A DNA stretch of 64,000 nt. Source: Xenoacremonium recifei. Taxonomy: Eukaryota > Ascomycota > Sordariomycetes > Hypocreales > Nectriaceae. The stretch spans positions 434,001 through 498,000 of the forward strand of contig WOFQ01000003.1 of the NCBI GenBank assembly GCA_012184525.1, written 5' to 3'. How positions within the stretch are numbered: the first letter of the stretch is position 1; every line of letters starts with the position of its first letter. The position numbers and the translations under genes were made by a program. The notes below the pieces were generated by a model, which saw only the letters and a program-made list of their open reading frames with translations, was not told the DNA's origin and made no database searches. Below are positions 41,132-52,227 of the stretch, piece by piece.

Positions 41132-44035
41132 CTAAGTATCTTCATCATCTCTCTCTGTGATTGACATTACCTCCAACATTTCACGATGCACCTCCGCACC
41201 TTCGATATTACATCTTACTAGTTCATTCTTCCAGTGTGCTAGGAGATTTATGGTCGCCTCATCTACAGCTAAAATATCCTAATTCAGCATAAGGGTATAC
41301 CATGTATGGAGCTTGTGATTCCTTACCTTTTAACTTCGGAGTCCAAACACAAACCGCGAATTGAAGGATTGAACCAAAGAAAAAAGCATAGTATGGCGAT
41401 CTCTTTGGCTCAAGGATTTCAAAACTTTCTTGAAAATGTCCCCAAGGCTTGATCCAATTGAACGTAGTCCACCTGTTATCAAAGGCCCCGTTTACCTTGG
41501 GCAGTGACGCATACTTGCCCATGGCAATAGTGACATAGACCCAGAGAGCCATGCGAAGACGACGGACTCGATCAAGATAGTCATTCGTCGCTTGTTGAAG
41601 AGTCGAAGCATCCATCTCCTATTCCACCAAGTTAGTTCATTGATCACTAGAGAAGAGGAATATAAAAATCGAGTCTTACCAATCCAAAATCTGGAAGTTC
41701 GAGGTCCGGTATAGCGGGGTAAAAGAATAGGACGCTAAAACTATTGATAATGAGGCTTTGCAACTCCTCCTCCCCGAGCTCGTGAATCCGTCGACAAAGG
41801 TGTTGAAGACGAGAAAAGAAGCAAATCTCCTGCCTCCTACAGAAAATCCATAAAAGTATATCTCTAGTTTGTCTGATTATCTGCGCACACATTTCAGGTC
41901 GTTCCTGGCCGATGATCATGCTGCTTGTGTCACCTTCAAACGTCGGCTGTTCACCGAGACGGAGTATCAACATATCAAACTAAGTGCACTTAGTACCTCG
42001 CATCTAAAAGTTAGTGGGTTCGAAACAAACCTCTGAAGCAACAGGGTCCCTTCTAGACAACCCCGGCATTAGAGCCGGCATACTGAGAGCCGACTTCATA
42101 TCCTTCATATTCTCTGCTTCCTTAGTCCAGCGGAGAGAACTTGGATCTGTGAAACCGCGATCATTGGAGAGATATAGGCGAAGCAGTAAATCTCCACTCT
42201 TATTCAAGAAGAAAGAATTTGACACTGTCCAATCCCAAATCTTGTAGCGAACAGTTGCGTCCGCGTTTTGCGATTGACCCATGGCGGTCAGGATTGACTT
42301 GAGTCCTTGGGAGGTACTTCGGTCGAAGATTAAAGCTTGATACGCATATTTATCTAAACTAATAAGTAAGCTATCAAAGAAAAACTTGTCAGTCTCCTTG
42401 TTGAAGGTTACCTGGGAAAAAAGAGGCAGATTCGATGATATCTAAGAACTGGGCTTTCGTACAGGGTTGTTTCCATAATCTCGGGCTCGCACTCTTCTTG
42501 CAGTTGAGGCAGGATTGGCCCTCCCATTGACACTATCAGAAATATCAGTAGTGCTCTAAGTTAATTATAGGGCTTCTACTTTGACTTTTGTAAGTTTGCA
42601 TCTAATACAAATGCCCTCTTTTCGAGCGAGATCTCGCTGTCGAGATTCGTCGCTAGTCAACGGACGTCGTCGCCCTCCTCTTCTAGCTGCGACCAGTGTC
42701 CTCGAAATCTGAGGAAGTCCCACAGGCAATTGGCTAATAGTATCGGGACTTTGGTCTACGTCAGACGGTGTCATGACCCTTGGTATCTCATCGGCTACTT
42801 CGGTGCCTTCTGGTTGGTGCTCGTGGAGGTTCTGTAGATACATGAATATCAGTGTTTATGTACATAAAATCCGGGGTCGCTTACCAGAGCGTGGACCATG
42901 GAACCTTGGGCGACAAAAGGATTTAAAAGCTGGTTTTTATTTCGGTCTAGGCCCAAGGCTGAAGTAGAGCTCATGTTGTCAAAGGAAATATTGCTTCCAG
43001 CTGTCCAAGACGTAAGTCCCGCTGAACTTGACCAGTTGTCCGGATAATTGACTCGGGACAAATTCAATTTTTCAGGAGACTGAAAAAGCTCGGCTGACGG
43101 CATCCCTACAGTACATTAATGTTTCATTACTCTAAAATGCCGCTCTCACGCCAGACTTACCTGTGATTTGCAAGCCAGAACCCTGGTTTACGGGTAACGA
43201 CGGGGTAGCGTCCGAATGAATAAATGAATGGTCCAGTTCGTTCAAAATTTGTAATTGTCTTGCTTGATAGGGGTTACACTCGTTCTCGAGCATTGGCCTT
43301 GGAAAGTCCTGTAGAAACGAAGCATTCGGCTGGAGGTCGACAGAGTAACCGGCCATAACAGCCTCTTGATTAACTACACCGGCGATGCCCAGTTGGAACG
43401 GAAACTCTTCAGTATACGAAGGACCTACATCGGCGTCAGAGTGCGGAAGGAATCCACCCTCGTAAGCTGGCTGCTGTTGCAGCTGCATGGTGGAGTTTTG
43501 ATCACCTTCACAACCTACATAGCTATTGTTAAAGAATAGGCGATTAAAGCATGGAATACGTACCCAGCAAGTCCCAGTTGTAGTTAGTGTTAAGGGCCAT
43601 GTTGTTTGAGGGAGAGGTCCAAAGGGAGCCGTTGCTACTATCATTTTGAAACAGAGATTCATGAGGTTGTGAAGCGCCCATCTCCTCAACTCCGAGCATG
43701 GGAAGAAATCCAGATACATCTTGTTCTCGAAATGCAGAAGAGGCATCAAGGTGGTTTACGCTAACCAGAAGGTCTGCAAGTTGATGGCCCTTCACTCAGT
43801 AAATGGAAAAGTAAATGTCATTACAGGGCATACCTTGGCCTAACGATGCTTCAGCGTAAGTGCCATCCATGAGCACATCCTGAGGATCAAACTCCGTTGA
43901 GGAACAAAAATTTTCGTCATCTTGCGTCGTGTTGGCAAAGTAATTCGGCGTGAAAGATGGTGACTGAGAACCTGGCTGCTCGGTCTGAACCTGAGGCCGA
44001 ACAGCTTGGTTCAGGTGGTATTCCGGAGGATCCAT
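41132..44035 (-). CDS. Fungal C6-type transcription factor with mid-protein zinc cluster
   Basis: Ten exons join in phase to 803 residues: 43834-44035, 43564-43773, 43161-43514, 42885-43105, 42580-42831, 42412-42532, 42031-42353, 41680-41979, 41327-41618 and 41132-41268. The N-terminal 400 residues are Gln/Ser/Asn/Pro-rich, an activator-like composition. The zinc motif comes late: C404, C407, C414, C421, C424 and C437, as GICIRCKLTKVKC, then SCLNCKK and LWKQPC. This spacing with RLWKQPC is a recognisable fungal subfamily. The last exon (ending EVMSITERDDEDT) lacks its own ATG and is reached only by splicing. It is divergent from the acetyltransferase-like gene, which it may control. Confidence 0.87.
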
Positions 44036-44476
44036 GGTTGAAGATGCAGACTCCTTCCGCAACAGGAGGGAGGCACCTGGCAAATATATAGAAAATTTCT
44101 GTGTGAAAGCCTCCTCGGACTGATCACAACTCCTTTCCAGTACTTCTCAGCCTCAGTCTCGCACGCATTACCCTGTCCAATCAGCATCGACATCGGCTCA
44201 TGCAATTGTGGAGGTGGTATTGAGCGCTAATGCGGGTGAGATCAATCAGCCAATGAGAAGCAACATCGGCTGGTCTGGTTTGAGGGGCGGTGAAGCGGGA
44301 ATTCCCTTCACGTTTTGACCTCCACACCCTCAACCTACCAGAGCTGAGCTGAACGATGAATCTGACGCCTATTGGCCTTGCTGATATCGCTTAAACGCAT
44401 TGAGTCTTTTTGATACTAGACATTTGTGTTTGTCTGAGTTAAACACGTCATAGATGACTCTAGGACCATTCACATC
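44036..44476. promoter_or_regulatory. Divergent promoter between regulator and acetyltransferase-like gene
   Basis: 441 bases separate the two starts. No CGG-N10-CCG repeat or other clear operator was found. The pairing suggests co-regulation. Confidence 0.4.
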
Positions 44477-45959
44477 ATGACCTCCATTGACCCCTTACCC
44501 CTCCGCCCCCTGGATCCCATGTAAGTCTCTCGCCCACCATCACCAGAACACTCACTCACCAAAGCCCAGAGAACTCTTCTCCTCCAGCCGTCACCACATC
44601 GGTATCTATCGCTGCGTAACCATCACGGCCCGCCATGCCCTCCCCTCCCCGATCCCCCAAGACCTCTCTCATCCCATCTTCCCCGCTCTCGCATCCCTGA
44701 TCTCCTCTCATCCGATGCTCCGCGTCGGCATCCTGAACCAGCACACAAGCAAAGCCACGTTTTCGCATATCCCTACAGTCGATCTAAGGGATCAGGTCGA
44801 GTTTCGACGCATTTCCGAGGAGAACTATGACCAAGCGGTCTCGGACGTCCAAGGCTGGTGCGATGATCAGCGCTTCCAGAACATCGAGACCAAACCTCCG
44901 TGGCGCATCATCGTTGTGACCCCTGACAACGCCTCCAATAAACCAATTGAGGACATTGTCTTCGCATTTCACCACTCACTCATGGACGGTACCTCTGGGA
45001 GGCGCTTCCACGAGCTTCTGCTGGCAGCCCTTAACTCCCCTCCTCCTTCACCTCCCCAAAACTACATGCTCTCCTTTCCCGATCCACCAACCCTGCCCGA
45101 GGCGCAAGACGCCGCTATTCCTTTCCGCAACAGCCCCATCTGGATGGCCCGTACCCTGTGGGCTGAACTCGCACCCTCATGGTTGCGTCCCACGAAGCCG
45201 TCTATATGGGCCGGCAAGGCGATCTCCTATGCCCAGCCACACCACACGCGCGTCATCGGCGTAGATATTCCACCCTCAGTGGTCAACAGCTTGTTACAGG
45301 CATGTCGCAAAGAAGGCTCATCCATCACCGCGCTCTTCCACGGTCTGTGTCTCGCGTCCTTCGGCGCCCGCGTGAGCGAACGAACCCCGGAGATGGGCTT
45401 CCTCGCCAGCACGCCCATCAGTCTCCGACCCTATCTAAAGAACACAGTGCACCCATCCACGAGAGATACGTTCCGCGTTCTCATCTCATCAATGGACCAT
45501 TCCTTCCCTCCAGCATCTCTCAACGCTCCCACTGGCGACATCGACAGTCTAATCTGGGACCACGCCCGACGCATAAAGACCGAGCTCCAATCCCGCGTCG
45601 CCTCACTCCCCGCCAACGACATCACCAGCCTCGCACGGTACATCACCTCCTGGGCAGACCACTGGGCCAGCAAGGACGGCCAGCCGCGGCCCGGGACATG
45701 GGAGGTCAGCAGCATCGGCAGCGTGGACGTTCCGCCAGGCACGGGCAGTCGACACATTACCCGCGTGCTTTTCACAAACGGGGCCATGATCGCGGGGCCG
45801 GGCGTGGGCGTGAATATTGCGAGTGTGAAGGGAGGCGTGCTAACGGCGGGGATATCGTGGAATGAGGGTGTGTATGAGGATGCGTTGGTGGAGGGACTGG
45901 CGGAGGATTTGGGGCTGTTGTGCAGGAGGTTCTATGAGACTGGGAGGTTTGAGGTTTGA
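44477..45959 (+). CDS. Alcohol acetyltransferase-like / CoA-dependent acyltransferase
   Basis: Exon 1 (44477-44520, MTSIDPLPLRPLDP) joins exon 2 (44570-45959) across a 49-base intron (GTAAGT to CCCAG) to give 477 residues. An ATG-started frame beginning inside the intron gives a wrong N-terminus. The acyltransferase motif HHxxxDG is HHSLMDG at 149-155; in this superfamily the second His is the catalytic base. SSSRHHIGIYRCV near residue 20 and the C-terminal GPGVGVNIASVKGG fit the yeast Atf/AATase family (PF07247-like). Such enzymes move an acetyl or acyl group from CoA to an alcohol or amine. The acceptor is unknown. A neighbouring regulator suggests an inducible detoxification or metabolite pathway. 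Confidence 0.87.
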
Positions 45960-46409
45960 GATACCTTATAGCGTTACCCGACTCGAATTAATGGTTAAAT
46001 CGGACGAAGATTGGGGGGCCGAAAATTACGCCATCACAGTTAAATGGTGACTCTCCTAAACCATTCGTATTTACGATAGGAGATATCATTTACATCGATA
46101 CTATGTAGGTCAAACATATCTCACTCAGCCTGTAATATAGAGCACAAAAATTGTTCGAGCTCTTCTTTCCTCCGACAGCAAGACCCAAATACCAGGAAAG
46201 TACCTGAGTAGTTGACTACTACCTAGGGTTGTTCCAAAAAGGGGGGTCAGCGGTCAAGGCTCCCGCAGCTGCTGCATAAAATAGCAGACCAAGAACGTTG
46301 ACAAGGGCATCTACGCGATTCTCACAGCTTTCTACCGCAAGTACATGAATGATCGTTGACTTAAAGACCTCAGTAGTTGATATATTCAGCAGCAACATTA
46401 ATCCTTTGA
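45960..46409. other. Convergent intergenic stretch
   Basis: It holds the 3' flanks of the acetyltransferase-like and RelA/SpoT-like genes. No gene is seen. Confidence 0.5.
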
Positions 46410-48558
46410 TCATGTCCAAATTTTTCCTTCTACCCAATCCAAGTATTTTTTTATGTCTTCCTTATTTACCTTACGAAGGCGAATATCATCAATCGAACGA
46501 TGGCGTCCCATCCAACGCCCTTGCAGAGGGGCTTGCAGAGGGGGGACAGAAACTTCTGACCACCGAATGCTAATCCACCCTACCCCATCTTTGCATCCCT
46601 CTGGCAAAATCAAGGACTGGTACCGGGCTGCCATGTTAAGAGGTTCAAGAGGTTCAAAAGGCAGTAAGTGGACTTCTTTGCAAAGTAAATCTTCAATATC
46701 CCCAGCTCGCAAAACTTCCAGATCTTTTTCATTACGAAATTCGAAAGCAGTTACCACCAGCGCTCTGTCGTGGAGGCGTTTGAAATCTTTTTCATCCTCT
46801 TCATCCTTGATAGAAGGTGGTGTTGCGTTTAAGCGCTCATACCAGGTTTCATCGAATCCCATAAAAAGGGACAGTCTGCTGAGGGCTACCGCCATGTCGT
46901 GGGCTTTGGAGATGGCGTTGTCCACTTCATATTTCCCAACATGTCTATCAGGTACGATGGAAGGCACCTTGACTTTGCCATCGTGGTCTCGCCATTGCTT
47001 GTTCAGGAAAGTCTGAGCAAACTGGTGGAGATCCTTTATCTGACCGGCATGCTTAGGCCCCGGGCAGGTGAGGATTTCGGAGATTTGATTGAGTCTTGTA
47101 ATCTGTTCGTCAGAGAACAATTTGAATACCACCGTAGCCAAGACTCTTTCATCCAAGTGAGTCAGAAATATGCTAATTGTGTTTGCCACAAGAAGTATCT
47201 CGTACAGCATTCTTGTAGGAGACGGCAGGTCGTTGCAGTTAGATGGATACTGATTGCTTAACGCGATCAAGATTTCGAAAGATATATCCAAGACTTCTGG
47301 TCTCCCCCGCGCACGCTGTTCCAATTTCTGTGTTTCGATAAACGTCATCAACAGTCTCCCATCCAGTTTATCGACAGGGATAACTCCCAAAACTTCAGAT
47401 AAAATTCCCACGCAATGCAAGTTCTTGCTCCAGGGAGTACCCGCTCGGAGGTAGTTGCGCGTTAACCATGCTTCAAGATTCGCCTTGGTGCCAATATCAG
47501 CATCCGCTTCGCCCCGAAGCGCATGTAAGGTATACTCGAGCTCCTGAAGCAGGGTCTCGCTGGTGATTGCAAGGCCGTTGATGCTGTCTAACATTCTGTT
47601 CATCGTCAAGTTGTCTGGTAGCCTGTACTTGTTTTTGTAGATGACTGTAATGTGGATGTCAGCTACTGCAAAACCTGACAAAATCATATCGAAGCAGATA
47701 ATATGCTAGACAGGGTGTTCAAAGCGAAATGGGTGCTTGTTGGGGTGTCAAAGAGGTGCAATAAAGTGTAGAAAACTTACGATCGTGTTCCACTTCGGAC
47801 CAAGCGTGCATCACTATTGTACAGATTTGGATCTCTACCTTGACGAACTTAGAGTCTTGTCTGCCGTGGCCATCAGTCCGAATGGGCTCCAAAGTTCCTG
47901 GGTCTGGCTTCTCTGAGCCTCCCGGGAGCTCGATGTCTTTCTTCGTTTCTGGAAGGTGACCAGTGTCCACATCTGGATTGGCCATTTTGGTAACTTCTGC
48001 TTTCGTATTTTCGCGACGCCGGACTATAAAATGAACAGCTCTATACCCATAGTGCTTCCATAAATATTGGCTTCCAGCTTCCTCTTTTGAGATACTCTGC
48101 CAGAGGCCTTCGATATATCCCTCCGGGGGAAGCTTGTCCTTCCCGGTGGGACCTCTTCCATCTTCTCGCTCAATCCTAGAGGTTCTTACAACGGGTTTGT
48201 GCACCTCGTCGAAGAGCCCGCCGATCTCAGATGCAACGATAGGGACATCATCAGGAAAGTAGAGGTTTATGCGTGCTGCAGCGAGGTCATGGATACGCTC
48301 CTCCACATGCTCCTTGGTTTTCACCTTGTCGCCCCATTTCGTCGCTCGATCGGGCAGCTTCTTGTCTAGCGAATCAATGTCTTTCGCTCGGCTTGTCACA
48401 ATCCCTTGGATGTTCTTTGCTTTCAAGACGTCGCGAATCAGACCCTCGACAAGCTTGGACTCTTTTTCGTACTCCGTCCGCTTAGTTTTATATTCCTCGA
48501 GGAAATCTCTCCAAGCAGGTGGTTGCTCCTCGTGATGGCTATCACCAGGTGATGACAT
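46410..48558 (-). CDS. RelA/SpoT-type nucleotidyltransferase-domain protein
   Basis: Exon 1 (47781-48558) and exon 2 (46410-47644) join in phase (donor GTAAGT, acceptor TTACAG) to 670 residues. The alarmone-synthetase fold is visible: RAKDIDSLDKKL at 57-68, DLAAARINLYFPDD at 91-104, GYRAVHFIV at 171-179, EIQICT at 242-247, and HAWSEVEHD at 251-259 continuing over the splice to LIYKNKYRLPD. In bacteria this domain moves pyrophosphate from ATP to GDP/GTP, making (p)ppGpp. Here QIRT reads QICT and DLxGxR reads DLAAAR, so activity is uncertain. There is no hydrolase (HD) domain. The roughly 400-residue C-terminal part is helical with no family I recognise. An acidic/proline insertion (about 183-235) interrupts the domain. 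Confidence 0.85.
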
Positions 48559-49597
48559 GACGACCTCTGGTTATAGGTTCTTTAGTGCGTGGTCAGTAAA
48601 AGAAGACGACTTAGAATAGGCGGGGATAGTATCGAGTCCTTACCTATAATAAATGCAACTGAACAGAGTCAATAGATCAAATATACTAATATCGTAAGGC
48701 TCGCGTGGTAAGGATTTGCAAATACAGTGTTGGGGAATATTGTCCGGTCTGATCTGTAGAAACTTGCGTTGCGAGACGGCAAGATATACTTATGGGGAGG
48801 AGATTTACCGCCCCCAAGTATCGCTCACCGAAAACACTGCCTCGAGGATTTAATCACTCACTCATCGAACCCCGCACTTCAGGTCTCTTCAGCTGACCAC
48901 CCTCGCGTATGCACGAATGCTTGCGATGTGACAGAGGCTCGCGTTTCCGCCAATAGGTCGGCAGACTTTATCTTCAGTTATTTCAGCCCCCTCGCTCTTC
49001 GCCCACAGAAGAGCGCCAAGAGTAAATATTGTAACCATTATTGAGGCTTAGCCTACCAAGTGATTTTATTTATAAATGATGTTACCATCTTCCGAATTGA
49101 TGGGGGCGGTCGAAGAGTTACATCTGCCTTTCTAAGTATGGTGCGTTTTATAGCTGCTTCTTCTCAGTCATAGGATTTCGGCTTGCCCAAAAATGCAATG
49201 AAGTATTCACAGCTATCAACTAATATTGGTAACCTTCAAATGAACTATTTTGATCGGTTCAGCCCCCAAAAAAGGTTGTCTTCCCCTGTTCCTTACAACT
49301 TATTGCACCCCACTGTACTCCGTAATCGGTGCGGCTGAAATGACAGGGCTCGCATGAGCTCATCCAATCGAACCTTGTGACGTGTTGACACTCGCCGCTC
49401 GCCGCTTATACTCCGGTTAAGCCTCATTACAGAGCATGTCCAGGTCAAACTGGTACAGTATCAACCTCGATCTCTACACTCAGGCAGTTATAGGCAGATT
49501 CCAGGATCCCAACTAGAGGGTTGTATCCTGTCCTAACGTTTTAACGTCAGCCACGGCCGCCAGAGCTGTCCCCTGTCTCATTCTTCTCTATCAAGTC
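48559..49597. other. Divergent promoter between RelA/SpoT-like and Nudix genes
   Basis: About 1 kb contains no gene or repeat that I can support. Confidence 0.5.
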
Positions 49598-50179
49598 ATG
49601 TCGCGATCAGCCGTTGTTCATCGTCTAGCCTTTGACTTCACAATCCACCCTGCCGCCTCTCCATTCAAAATCTCCCAGAAGGCCTACCTCGCTACCCAGT
49701 CAAGCGCAAAATGCGGTTATATCGCAACGGGTGCGCTGGTCTTCGACATCGCCGCCTCATCTGAGCCGCGTATTCTCCTGCTCCAACGCGCAGCCAGCGA
49801 CAGCATGCCCAACAAATGGGAGATCCCAGGCGGCGGCTGTGATGACGAGGACGAGACCATTCTGCACGCCGTCGCACGTGAACTCTGGGAGGAAGCTGGC
49901 CTCAAGGCGACTCGTATCGGCGGCCCAGTTGGAAGCCCTCACTTCTTCACTAGCAGATCCGGGAAGAAAATTGCCAAGTTCAATTTTAACGTACAGGCTG
50001 AGCCTAACGCTGAGGGCCGATTCGATGTGAAAATAGATCCCGAAGAACACCAACGTTTCGTTTGGGCTAGTGAACGCGAGGTCAAGGCGAAAAGATCAGC
50101 GTCGATAGACTTGGAATTTACGACGAAGGATCTGGAGAACACAATTCTCATGGCATTTGAACAATTCCAGACTCAATAA
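49598..50179 (+). CDS. Nudix hydrolase
   Basis: A single exon encodes 193 residues. The Nudix box is exact: G80-x5-E86-x7-REL-x-EE-x-GL, visible as ETILHAVARELWEEAGL at 86-102, preceded by KWEIPGGG. The Glu residues bind the metal that helps cut a nucleoside diphosphate linked to another group. A beta-strand (GALVFDIA) and ILLLQRA before the box match the fold. The substrate cannot be told; family members cut oxidised nucleotides, NADH, dinucleoside polyphosphates or alarmones. Its stop codon is only 12 bases from that of the convergent HET gene, so the transcripts probably overlap. It is divergent from the RelA/SpoT-like gene. Confidence 0.93.
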   Translation: MSRSAVVHRLAFDFTIHPAASPFKISQKAYLATQSSAKCGYIATGALVFDIAASSEPRILLLQRAASDSMPNKWEIPGGGCDDEDETILHAVARELWEEAGLKATRIGGPVGSPHFFTSRSGKKIAKFNFNVQAEPNAEGRFDVKIDPEEHQRFVWASEREVKAKRSASIDLEFTTKDLENTILMAFEQFQTQ

Positions 50180-50191
50180 AGAAATACTTAG

Positions 50192-52227
50192 TTACATGAT
50201 CTCAAACTTCTTCTCAGAAATCTCCTTTCGTGCCTTCATCTCTATAGCCTCCCCTTCCATTAACCCATGGATATAACATTCGCCGACAAGCAAATAGCGC
50301 TCTCCAACCTGCCGCAGACAGAATGGCATTTTCCCACCTGAGAGAACAGTGATGATATCGCCCTTCTCCATGACTGCTGGGCCTAACACATAGTAGCCTC
50401 GATTAGTCCTCGCAAAGATCCGATTCTTTGAAGCGCCGTTAGCTGAACGACTCCATTCCTCCTGGCCTTGTGCTTCGTTTGCCAGTGATAGTAGCTCGGG
50501 TGAAATCATGTCGGTATCTTGTAGGATCATCTTGAGATACATCGCCGCATGTTCAAGCCACCTTGAGGCCGGGATCTCGTTGTATGGCTTGCCCAGTCGT
50601 CCAGCAATCTGCGCGCAACCATTGCTCAAGGTTTGCATGAATGCAAAGAAGGCTTCTTGGCCATTGCGGTACTTGTCACGAAGATTGAAGCATTCTTTCT
50701 GGCAAATCTCGTGCCAGAGGTACTCAACCGTCGTGATTGGATGTTCACGACTTTTCTTGCTGTGGAGTTCCTTATGTTTCAGCACTCGAGAGCACATTTC
50801 AATCGTGTCCAACTCTAGGCCCTGAATCTCAAGCATATCGATCTTGTTCTTCTTCTCGGTAGAAGAGCCATGAACTTCAAGCTCGTCGGCCATGATGCAC
50901 TGCTTGATGGCAAGATCTGGTTTCCAGTCGCCATGGGCGCGATATGGGTTGATTGGCTCTGATAGAATAAAGCCTTGAAAGGTGCGCCAGTCTGCAACCC
51001 AAGAAGGCAATCTCTTACCTCCTGTCTCATGCCTAGGCAGAAGGCTTCCATCGAGGTGTTGAACAGCGGCTAATGCAATCAACGCTGAGTCCCCTTGGCC
51101 TCCTTTCAATGCTCGTTTAGCAACTTTAGTGTAGACGTCCTCTACTGTAGTCTCGTAATTGGCTTCGAGTGATGCCAGCTCTTCATTGTAGTGTTCAATA
51201 AGTGGAGGGAATTTCTGGAGTGAATAGTGGCCAAGGAAGGCAAAAACACGGTCCTTGTCATCCGTAAAGTTGAGTTGTCGGGCCCGGTGAAGCTCGTAGA
51301 TGAAGTTGAAGCGATTGGCGTGGTAGCTCTTCTGATCTGGCTCAACAAATCGCTGGAAGAGGAATTTGATATCCGAAGTCTTGAGATCCAGGTCGGCCCG
51401 GAGATGGTGATGATGTGTCAACCTCTCGCAAACATCATAGAGGACGTTCCAGTCGATCGATTCATCGCCCCAGTGCAGTACAGCAGGCGCTTTAGTTCCA
51501 ATCTCCTGTACAATCCAGCCTCTTCTGAACTATATGCATGTTAGCCGCCATCCATATATAGTGCACAATAGCATTCTTGACATACCCATACACGATCAGT
51601 CAAATCGTGTAAAGCCTTTCGGCTATCCTTGACTTGCTGTTCCAAATCCTTCTTGGCCTGGATACTTAGGCCACCCTCCCCAGCATCATTCTTGAAGATC
51701 TCGTTCAACTTGTGAACCAAGGAGAATGCAGCACGGGCTTCATCTTTCTCATCCAACCCAAGCCAGACCAGAACGCGGCTTGTATTTTTGTAAATCCTTC
51801 CCATGAACTGGACTTGCTGACCTCTTTCTTTTAAATCTTGTTGGTTGATACAGATCTGGTCGGCCCAGACCCGACGAGGTCGGTCTGGAAGACGAAGTCG
51901 ATGCAACGCTGCGAAGATACTCTCGCCTATCAGTTTTAGGATATGTTCGCCATTGCAGTCGCGAAGTCTGATCTCATAGTTAGAGCCTGGCGGCCCCCAA
52001 ACATAGGAAATTGCTTCGTAGCTCCCCGTCTTGTCAATGTCGACGGCTTCAAGCGTCCCACGCAACGAGTCATCCGGTCGCCCCGGGTCAAGAGTCAAAA
52101 TTCGAATTGAATTGTCATTCCCAAACGGCTGATACTCGTATTTTGATAGTGCTCCTGGAGTAAAAGCAGAATCTGGCTGGAGTTCGTTGCCAGTTGAGAG
52201 CTCGGGTGGCTTTTTTGGTTCACGCAT
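50192..52227 (-). CDS. HET-domain (heterokaryon incompatibility-type) protein
   Basis: Exons 51592-52227 and 50192-51529 join in phase 0 (donor GTATGG, acceptor CATATAG, 62-base intron) to 657 residues. The HET domain shows its three blocks: YEAISYVWG at 70-78, RRVWADQICINQQD at 118-131 with GRIYKNTSRVLVWLG after it, and, across the intron, RRGWIVQEIGTKAP. HET proteins trigger cell death when unlike fungal individuals fuse; many others have unknown roles. The C-terminal 400 residues hold PSWVADW and the late CLRQVGERYLLVGECYIHGL seen in many HET proteins. No NACHT, ankyrin or WD repeats are attached. The ATG at 52227 is the first in frame. Confidence 0.92.

Noticed and set aside
44521..44569. 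ATG-started N-terminus of the acetyltransferase-like protein beginning at 44487
   Set aside because: It reads through a consensus GTAAGT intron; the upstream ATG at 44477 spliced to 44570 gives the family N-terminus.
44477..45959. Naming the acyltransferase as a trichothecene acetyltransferase
   Set aside because: HHxxxDG is shared by the whole superfamily and no other trichothecene gene is present.
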